This document shows, one piece after another, positions 15,146 through 19,288 of a stretch of DNA of 19,288 bases. The position numbers were made by a program, and so were the translations under genes. Positions within the stretch are counted from its first letter, which is position 1. Every line of letters begins with the position of its first letter. Source of the stretch: URNF01 sp045531495 (GTDB lineage Bacteria > Bacillota > Clostridia > Oscillospirales > Acutalibacteraceae); NCBI GenBank assembly GCA_045531495.1, contig JAZSED010000098.1, forward strand, positions 1 through 19,288. The letters are read 5' to 3'. Under the pieces are notes generated by a model. The model was given only the letters and a program-made list of their open reading frames with translations, was not told where the DNA came from and searched no databases.

Positions 15146-16027
15146 ATGAGCAAGAAAACAAACACACAATCCGGCCTGACCATTCAACAAAGAAATGCGC
15201 TGAAAGGTTATGCATTTATTTCTCCGTGGATTCTCGGCTTTGGTGTTTTCGTCGCGTATCCGTTGGTGTATTCGATTATCTTGAGTTTAAACCAAATTAA
15301 GCTGATTCCGACCGGCACGGAATATACGTGGAAAGGCCTGTTTTTCTATGATTATGCATTGAATCAGGCCACCGCCTTCCGTACGGCGCTCACCTCGCAG
15401 GTGACGCAAATCATCTATATGACACCTATTATTTTGGTGTTCTCACTGATTATCGCGTTGCTGTTAAACGGCAAATTCAGAATGCGTGCCTTCTTCCGTG
15501 GCTCCTTCTTTATGCCGGTTATCATTATGAGTGGCCCTGCTATCAGCCAATTGCTCACAAAATACACGGTCGACTTCTCCGAAGCCTCTCCGCTGATTTT
15601 TGAGTTCTTAGGCAATCTGCCGCCCGTATTGGCGACGCCTGCGGAATTTGTTCTTAACAACCTGGTGCTTATCCTGTGGTTCTGCGGTGTGCAGATTCTG
15701 ATTTTCCTTGCCGGTGTACAGAAGATCGGCACCGATCTCTACGAAGCGGCTTCCATTGACGGCGCCGGCGCGTGGGAGAAGTTCTGGAAAATCACCTTAC
15801 CGCACCTTTCTCCTCTGATTTTAATCAGTGGCGTATACACCGTTGTGGATATTGCCAACTATTCCAAAGGTGCTGTCAACACCCTCATCAACGGTCAGAT
15901 TTTCAACGCGAAGTATCTTTACAGCTATGCTTCGGCGATGGCTTGGATGTACTTCCTGGTTGTTGCGGCCTTGTTGCTGGCACTGTTGCTGATCTTTAAA
16001 TTCTTTGGAAGGAAGGCGAAGACTTGA
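15146..16027 (+). CDS. Carbohydrate ABC transporter permease, MalF-type (pair 2)
   Basis: 293 residues with about six membrane helices. It starts with a basic polar N-terminus and a first helix near FISPWILGFGVFVAYPLVYSI, the SPWILGF pattern common in Firmicute MalF/LacF-like permeases. The EAA loop is EAASIDGAGAWEKFW from residue 200. The ATG lies 4 nt after the DUF5696 stop, with AAAGGGG at about 15131-15137. It is a separate paralogue, not a recent copy, of the pair-1 MalF-type protein: the N-terminal regions and loops differ clearly. The stop overlaps the next start. Confidence 0.92.
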   Translation: MSKKTNTQSGLTIQQRNALKGYAFISPWILGFGVFVAYPLVYSIILSLNQIKLIPTGTEYTWKGLFFYDYALNQATAFRTALTSQVTQIIYMTPIILVFSLIIALLLNGKFRMRAFFRGSFFMPVIIMSGPAISQLLTKYTVDFSEASPLIFEFLGNLPPVLATPAEFVLNNLVLILWFCGVQILIFLAGVQKIGTDLYEAASIDGAGAWEKFWKITLPHLSPLILISGVYTVVDIANYSKGAVNTLINGQIFNAKYLYSYASAMAWMYFLVVAALLLALLLIFKFFGRKAKT

Positions 16028-16977
16028 TGAAAAAGAAATACGATATCAACAAAGTTAAGCAGTTCTTCCTCGGAAACAAGGAAAAAAGCGGCTTTATCAA
16101 AATGTTCACCACCTATTTGGTGCTCATTGGTCTTGCATTCGTGTATCTGTATCCCATCCTGTATATGGTTGTGAACAGCTTCTTCTCGTCTGCAGACCTT
16201 ATCGACCCCTCGGTTACCTGGATTCCGACGGGTTTTTACCTCGGCAACTTCGTACAGGCATACGAAACGCTTGTATTCGTGGAAAGCTTCGGTACTTCCG
16301 TCTTTATGGCGCTTATTCCGACGCTTCTCCAGCTGGTTGCCACCTCTTTGGTCGGTTTCGGCCTTGCCCGTTTTGAATTTCCCCTCAAAAATTTGTGGCT
16401 CGCGCTGATTATTGCTGCATTTATGATTCCGACCATGGTTATGACCATTCCGCGTTACACTATGTACTATGCATACGGTATGTTGGAGACCGTTTGGCCT
16501 TTCTTCGTACCCGCGGCTTTCGGTCAAGGTATCCGCAGCACCATCTTTATTCTGATTTTCTATTCGTTCTTTACCAGCTACCCCGTTTCGTTTGACGAAG
16601 CGGCGGAGCTTGACGGCGCAGGTAAATTCAAAATCTATTACAAGATTGCATTGCCTGCCGCCAGCGGCGCTATCATCCTGTGCGTGCTGTTCAGCTTCGT
16701 TTGGTATTGGAATGAAACCACCGACTTGAACCTTTTCTCCCCGAACATCAAAACGTTGCCCAAACGTTTGCAGGAGTTCTCCCAGAAGTTCGCAGAGCTG
16801 TACGGAGAATCCGGCGGAGAAGCAGGTGCGGCAGGTGCGGATTCCACCAACCGTTTGAACGAATCTGTGTCTTTGGCAGGCACCCTGCTTTCCATCTTGC
16901 CGACCGTTGTTCTGTATCTTGTTTTGCAGAAACAGTTTGTCGAAAGTGTGGAACGCTCGGGTATCACCGGCGAATAA
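16027..16977 (+). CDS. Carbohydrate ABC transporter permease, MalG-type (pair 2)
   Basis: 316 residues from ATG 16027, which shares one base with the preceding TGA. The TTG three bases earlier is less likely as the start. About six membrane helices are visible, the first near YLVLIGLAFVYLYPILYMVV, with the EAA loop EAAELDGAGKFKIYY from residue 191. The segment before the last helix is long and carries a Gly/Ala/Glu stretch (GESGGEAGAAGAD), a modest insertion compared with ordinary MalG proteins. It ends the operon, with a terminator immediately downstream. It may pair with the lipoprotein at 649-2301 or share the large binding protein. Confidence 0.92.
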   Translation: MKKKYDINKVKQFFLGNKEKSGFIKMFTTYLVLIGLAFVYLYPILYMVVNSFFSSADLIDPSVTWIPTGFYLGNFVQAYETLVFVESFGTSVFMALIPTLLQLVATSLVGFGLARFEFPLKNLWLALIIAAFMIPTMVMTIPRYTMYYAYGMLETVWPFFVPAAFGQGIRSTIFILIFYSFFTSYPVSFDEAAELDGAGKFKIYYKIALPAASGAIILCVLFSFVWYWNETTDLNLFSPNIKTLPKRLQEFSQKFAELYGESGGEAGAAGADSTNRLNESVSLAGTLLSILPTVVLYLVLQKQFVESVERSGITGE

Positions 16978-16983
16978 AAACAC

Positions 16984-17018
16984 AAAAACCCTTGCGGCAC
17001 AAGCCGAAAGGGTTTTTT
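16984..17018 (+). terminator. Intrinsic terminator of the transporter operon
   Basis: AAAAACCCTT (16984-16993) pairs with AAGGGTTTTT (17008-17017), and an inner CGGC/GCCG stem (16995-16998 with 17003-17006) closes an ACAA loop. The plus strand ends in six T. It begins 7 bp after the last permease stop. The minus strand also carries a T-run, so it may work in both directions. Confidence 0.9.
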
Positions 17019-17024
17019 ACTGTG

Positions 17025-17059
17025 AAAAAAGCATCGCAGTGTTGACTGCGATGCTTTTC
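17025..17059 (-). terminator. Intrinsic terminator of the ThuA-family gene
   Basis: AAAAGCATCGCAGT (17027-17040) and ACTGCGATGCTTTT (17045-17058) form a perfect 14-bp stem with a 4-nt loop. On the minus strand it ends in six T, about 10 bp after the ThuA-family stop codon. It may also backstop plus-strand transcription. Confidence 0.88.
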
Positions 17060-17069
17060 TTGGCGGTTT

Positions 17070-17819
17070 TTAGTATTTCGAAATTGCGTTTTTCAGGTAC
17101 GGGCCGTCATCTGAAATCTTGTTGACGTGCGGACAACCCGTTTCTTCGCGGTAGGCGGGATTTACGAAGCGCACTGCATTTTTAATAATGGTCTGCACCG
17201 GCGGCTGATAGAAGGTGGGGTAGGACTCGTGGCCCGGCTGAAAATAGAAAATTTTGCCGTTGCCGCGTTCATACAGACAACCCGAGCGGAACACCTCGCC
17301 GCCGCTGAAATTGCCGATAAGCAACAGTTTGTCGGGTGTAGGAATAACAAATGGCTCGCCGTAGGTTTCCTCTGCCTCCAACTCAAAATAACGGTCAATA
17401 CCTTTGGTGATGGGGTGGGACGGCTCGATAACCCACAGTACCTCGTGGTCATCGCTTTCGCGCCATGTCAGATGACAGGAAGTGCCAAGCAGATAGCGGA
17501 AGGGTTTTGAGTGATGCGCAGAATGCAGACAGATAAGCCCCATACCGCTAAGTACGGCATCTCTTACTAAGTAAGCAACCTCATCCGGCACTTGATGGTG
17601 ACGCATATGACCCCACCAAATAAGAACGTCGGTTTCATCCAGGATTTCTTTGGTGATACCGCAGTTTTCATCATCCAAGGTGGCGGTTTTCACCTCGATA
17701 TCCTCTTCCTTGCCTAAAAACTCGGCAATGGCACCGTGGATACCGTTGGGGTATACCTTGGCAATCGTTTCTTCGGCGCGTTCGTGGTAATATTCGTTCC
17801 AAACCAATACGCGAATCAT
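17070..17819 (-). CDS. ThuA-family (trehalose-utilisation-like) protein
   Basis: 249 residues with a ThuA-type glutamine-amidotransferase-like fold and no signal peptide, so probably cytoplasmic. Recognisable elements are the opening RVLVWNEYYHE, DVLIWWGHMRHHQVPDEV (near 87-104), GMGLICLHSAHHSKPFRYLLG (near 117-137), SHPITKGID, and the closing FYFQPGHESYPTFYQPPVQ. GGAGG on the minus strand lies just upstream of the ATG. ThuA proteins occur in sugar-catabolic clusters and have been linked to trehalose and keto-sugar metabolism; the reaction of this protein is unknown. It is convergent to the transporter operon and divergent from the AraC-family gene, which suggests common control. Confidence 0.87.
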   Translation of the reverse strand: MIRVLVWNEYYHERAEETIAKVYPNGIHGAIAEFLGKEEDIEVKTATLDDENCGITKEILDETDVLIWWGHMRHHQVPDEVAYLVRDAVLSGMGLICLHSAHHSKPFRYLLGTSCHLTWRESDDHEVLWVIEPSHPITKGIDRYFELEAEETYGEPFVIPTPDKLLLIGNFSGGEVFRSGCLYERGNGKIFYFQPGHESYPTFYQPPVQTIIKNAVRFVNPAYREETGCPHVNKISDDGPYLKNAISKY

Positions 17820-17856
17820 AATTTTTCCTCCGTTATTTCACAAATTTTCCAATTTT

Positions 17857-17885
17857 ATTATAGACAACCACAAAGGAATATGCTA
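17857..17885 (-). promoter_or_regulatory. Possible promoter of the ThuA-family gene
   Basis: A perfect TATAAT on the minus strand (17857-17862) lies about 38 bp upstream of the start codon. The hexamer 17 bp upstream (TAGCAT, 17880-17885) is a poor -35, as expected for an activator-dependent promoter. Confidence 0.4.
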
Positions 17886-17889
17886 TCAT
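17861..17889 (+). promoter_or_regulatory. Probable promoter of the AraC-family gene
   Basis: TAGACA (17861-17866) and TATCAT (17884-17889) with a 17-bp spacer match the vegetative consensus at 5 of 6 and 5 of 6 positions. It overlaps the minus-strand candidate promoter for the ThuA-family gene almost base for base. Confidence 0.5.
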
Positions 17890-17931
17890 TTTTTTGGATA
17901 AAAATATCGTTTTTTTGTCATAAGGTCGGTG

Positions 17932-18813
17932 ATGGGTATGGCGTTTTATGAAGAAAAAGCAAGGCGAAACGGCGTGGTGATGCCAATTCAGTGTATGCGG
18001 CAAACACTAAAAAGCAACGGACGTGCCGCTGTACGATTACACTATCACGAATATACGGAGCTGTTGTTCGCGTTGGATGGGGAAGGGGTGGTATATATCG
18101 GTGACACGAGCTATCCTTTCAAAGCAGGTGATATGATAGTCGTACCAACAGGAGAGCCGCATGACGTAAGAGTGCTCGAAGGCTATCTCGTACAAATTGT
18201 GATAAAATTTTTGCCACAGATATTGCGTGCGGAAGAGGAGACGTTTTCCGAATATGGCTATACGTCGTTGTTGCTGGAAAACGCCGCCGACAGACAGTTG
18301 TCCTTCACCGACGAGGAATTGAGTGAAACGGATATCCCTAACTTGTTTTCTCATATGATGCAGGAATGGGATGCGCAGAAGTTTGGATACGAACTCAGCT
18401 TGCGTGCGGATGTCACTTTAATTTATTTGTACATATTACGCCGTTGGCGTAAAAACAACCTTTCCTTGATGCAATCCATTAAGGAGGAAGGACAGTATGA
18501 GCTGATACAGAATGCCATATCGTATGTGAAGGAGCATTATGCAGACCTTACCGAAACCGATGTTGCAGAGGTCTGCGGTGTTAGCACGGCATATTTTTCA
18601 CGCGTTTTCAAACGCACTATGAATGCATCTTTTTCTTCGTATCTCGCAGGCGTGCGGTTGCGTGAAGCGCGGCGACTGTTATTACTCACCGAGCGCAGTG
18701 TGACCGATATTGCCCAGACGGTCGGATTTTCCACCGCATCGTATTTTATCAGTCTGTTCCGCAAAGAACACAATATGACCCCATACCAATATCGCCGCAC
18801 CAACCGCGGATAA
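17932..18813 (+). CDS. AraC-family transcriptional regulator with cupin sensor domain
   Basis: 293 residues. The N-terminal part (about 30-115) is a cupin: HYHEYTELLFALDGEG, then YPFKAGDMIVVPTGEPHDV, the usual sugar-sensing module. The C-terminal part (about 189-288) contains two helix-turn-helix units: LTETDVAEVCGVSTAYFSRVFK and SVTDIAQTVGFSTASYFISLFRK, closing with MTPYQYRR. Starts GTG 17929, ATG 17932 and ATG 17938 are all in frame; AAGGT at 17923-17926 best suits ATG 17932, though the site is weak. As the only regulator in the window, divergent from ThuA and next to the transporter operon, it is the likely activator of the locus (inference). Confidence 0.92.
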   Translation: MGMAFYEEKARRNGVVMPIQCMRQTLKSNGRAAVRLHYHEYTELLFALDGEGVVYIGDTSYPFKAGDMIVVPTGEPHDVRVLEGYLVQIVIKFLPQILRAEEETFSEYGYTSLLLENAADRQLSFTDEELSETDIPNLFSHMMQEWDAQKFGYELSLRADVTLIYLYILRRWRKNNLSLMQSIKEEGQYELIQNAISYVKEHYADLTETDVAEVCGVSTAYFSRVFKRTMNASFSSYLAGVRLREARRLLLLTERSVTDIAQTVGFSTASYFISLFRKEHNMTPYQYRRTNRG

Positions 18814-18823
18814 TATCACACAA

Positions 18824-18856
18824 AAAACCGCCTCCATTTTTCTTGGAGGCGGTTTT
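18824..18856. terminator. Intrinsic terminator after the AraC-family gene
   Basis: AAAACCGCCTCCA (18824-18836) pairs with TGGAGGCGGTTTT (18844-18856) around a 7-nt loop. The plus strand ends in four T and the minus strand in six, so it can act in both directions. Confidence 0.85.
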
Positions 18857-18928
18857 CGATGTTCTGTTTTCAGCAAAGCGGAACGAGAATTGAGTTAAAA
18901 GGAACAATTTCCCGCGACTTTTGGCAAA

Positions 18929-18959
18929 CAATATCTTGTGGTGCAACCACAAGATATTG
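18929..18959. repeat. Perfect inverted repeat, 14-bp arms and 3-bp centre
   Basis: CAATATCTTGTGGT (18929-18942) and ACCACAAGATATTG (18946-18959) are exact reverse complements separated by GCA. No T-run follows on either strand, so it is not an ordinary terminator. The arms contain a CACAAGATATTG core that loosely resembles an NrdR half-site. It could be an operator or an RNA hairpin. Confidence 0.6.
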
Positions 18960-19046
18960 GGGCCTTTTACAGGGCTTGTATTTTTAAAAAAAGTAAAATT
19001 ATACCGAAAAATGTATTGAAATACGGAGCTTTAAAGGAGGCTTTTG

Positions 19047-19082
19047 ATGAATATGCGGTATAACGCGGTTTGTTGTGTGTAA
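19047..19082 (+). CDS. Possible 11-residue leader peptide
   Basis: ATG at 19047 follows AAAGGAGG (19033-19040) at a 6-nt spacing, an excellent site. The frame reads MNMRYNAVCCV and stops at 19082. A weak promoter-like pair, TTGTAT (18976-18981) and TTATAC (18999-19004) with a 17-bp spacer, lies upstream. There is no family evidence, so a chance reading frame is possible. Confidence 0.25.
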   Translation: MNMRYNAVCCV

Positions 19083-19112
19083 AACAACATCTTCGTATGA
19101 ATTTTTATTCAA

Positions 19113-19128
19113 ATACAATATATTGTGT
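19113..19128. promoter_or_regulatory. NrdR box 1, upstream of the nrdG -35
   Basis: ATACAATATATTGTGT matches the NrdR consensus ACACTATATATTGTGT, as I recall it, at 14 of 16 positions and contains a perfect 12-bp palindrome. Its centre lies 30 bp from that of a second box, close to the three-turn spacing known for NrdR. Confidence 0.7.
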
Positions 19129-19135
19129 TTTGGGG

Positions 19136-19164
19136 TTGACAAACACCATATATGATGCTACAAT
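19136..19164 (+). promoter_or_regulatory. nrdG: nrdG promoter
   Basis: TTGACA (19136-19141), a 17-bp spacer and TACAAT (19159-19164) give a near-consensus vegetative promoter, with transcription expected to start near 19171 and a short leader before nrdG. Confidence 0.8.
19143..19158. promoter_or_regulatory. NrdR box 2, inside the nrdG promoter spacer
   Basis: ACACCATATATGATGC matches the recalled NrdR consensus at 12 of 16 positions and fills the spacer between -35 and -10. Bound repressor would block RNA polymerase directly. Confidence 0.6.
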
Positions 19165-19189
19165 TGGTATTGCTCCCACTACGTGACAA

Positions 19190-19194
19190 GGAGG
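19190..19194 (+). promoter_or_regulatory. nrdG: Ribosome binding site of nrdG
   Basis: GGAGG lies 7 nt before ATG 19202. An in-frame ATG at 19196 is only 1 nt from it and is ruled out as the start. Confidence 0.8.
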
Positions 19195-19201
19195 TATGGC
19201 A

Positions 19202-19288
19202 ATGAATATTCAAGGGTTTCAAAAAATGACGTTGCTGGACTTCCCCGGACAGGTGGCTTGTACGGTTTTTACCGGCGGGTGTAACCTG
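19202..19288 (+). CDS. nrdG: Anaerobic ribonucleoside-triphosphate reductase activating protein, N-terminal fragment
   Basis: The first 29 codons are present and the gene runs off the window. The opening MNIQGFQKMTLLDFPGQVAC and TVFTGGCNL match the well-conserved start of NrdG, a radical SAM activase that installs the glycyl radical on the class III ribonucleotide reductase NrdD in the cytoplasm. Cys27 would be the first ligand of the CxxxCxxC iron-sulfur motif; the other two lie past the edge. Its own promoter and NrdR boxes separate it functionally from the sugar locus. An oxygen-free lifestyle is implied. A related pyruvate formate-lyase-type activase is possible, but the NrdR boxes favour NrdG. 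Confidence 0.88.
   Translation, partial: MNIQGFQKMTLLDFPGQVACTVFTGGCNL

Larger units (their letters stand above)
18814..19201 (+). other. Mostly non-coding interval between the AraC-family gene and nrdG
   Basis: This 388-bp stretch holds a terminator, a perfect 14-bp inverted repeat, a possible 11-codon reading frame with a strong ribosome binding site, and the nrdG promoter with NrdR-like boxes. I see no tRNA, known riboswitch or longer gene in it. The minus-strand frames here run straight through the terminator and lack family signal. Confidence 0.6.

Noticed and set aside
15925..16983. A 352-codon minus-strand frame opposite the last permease gene
   Set aside because: It crosses two genuine permease genes and a terminator arm; its content is low-quality and lacks membrane helices or motifs.
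18749..18952. Minus-strand frame between the AraC-family gene and the inverted repeat
   Set aside because: It runs through the 18824-18856 terminator into the AraC-family coding region and has no recognisable domain.
1..19288. CRISPR arrays, tRNA or rRNA genes, transposases and phage genes
   Set aside because: No spaced direct repeats, cloverleaf-like segments, rRNA cores or mobile-element proteins were seen on either strand.

Overview
The window looks like a carbohydrate-foraging locus from a Gram-positive Firmicute, probably an anaerobic, gut-type member of the Clostridia. The reasons are strong AGGAGG-type ribosome binding sites with frequent GTG starts, a lipobox-bearing solute-binding lipoprotein, a membrane-anchored extracellular glycosidase with a lysine-rich cytoplasmic end, several binding-protein-dependent sugar ABC permeases, and the start of an oxygen-sensitive anaerobic ribonucleotide reductase activase gene (nrdG). 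No taxonomic marker gene is present, so the assignment stops at that level.

Layout. At the left edge is the 3' end of a secreted protein with a concanavalin A/LamG-like fold (2-544). A lipoprotein solute-binding protein (649-2301) and a large cell-surface GH31-like glycosidase with a discoidin-type domain and C-terminal membrane anchor (2387-5794) follow, separated by hairpins without T-tracts. A strong hairpin with a T-tail (5837-5893) then closes this part. A second, tightly packed unit runs from 6005 to 16977: a 979-residue solute-binding protein with a roughly 540-residue carbohydrate-binding-like extension, a MalF/MalG-type permease pair, an NHL beta-propeller/Yip1 membrane protein, a DUF5696-type secreted protein, and a second MalF/MalG-type permease pair. 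Genes here overlap or nearly touch, and the unit ends in a clear terminator. A ThuA-family gene lies convergently on the minus strand (17070-17819). An AraC-family activator gene is divergent from it (17932-18813), with overlapping predicted promoters. After a terminator and about 390 bp of mostly non-coding DNA comes nrdG (19202 to the edge), with a near-consensus promoter overlaid by two NrdR-type boxes.

How it may work together (inference): the surface GH31 enzyme, and perhaps the DUF5696 protein, cut a glycan at the cell surface. The two solute-binding proteins capture products and pass them to two heterodimeric permeases. No ATPase gene is present, so a shared MsmK/UgpC-type ATPase encoded elsewhere would have to power them. 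ThuA may act on a modified, for example keto-, sugar, and the AraC protein is the likely local sugar sensor. The NHL-Yip1 protein and its DUF5696 partner, sitting between the two permease pairs, are the least understood and most interesting part of the window.
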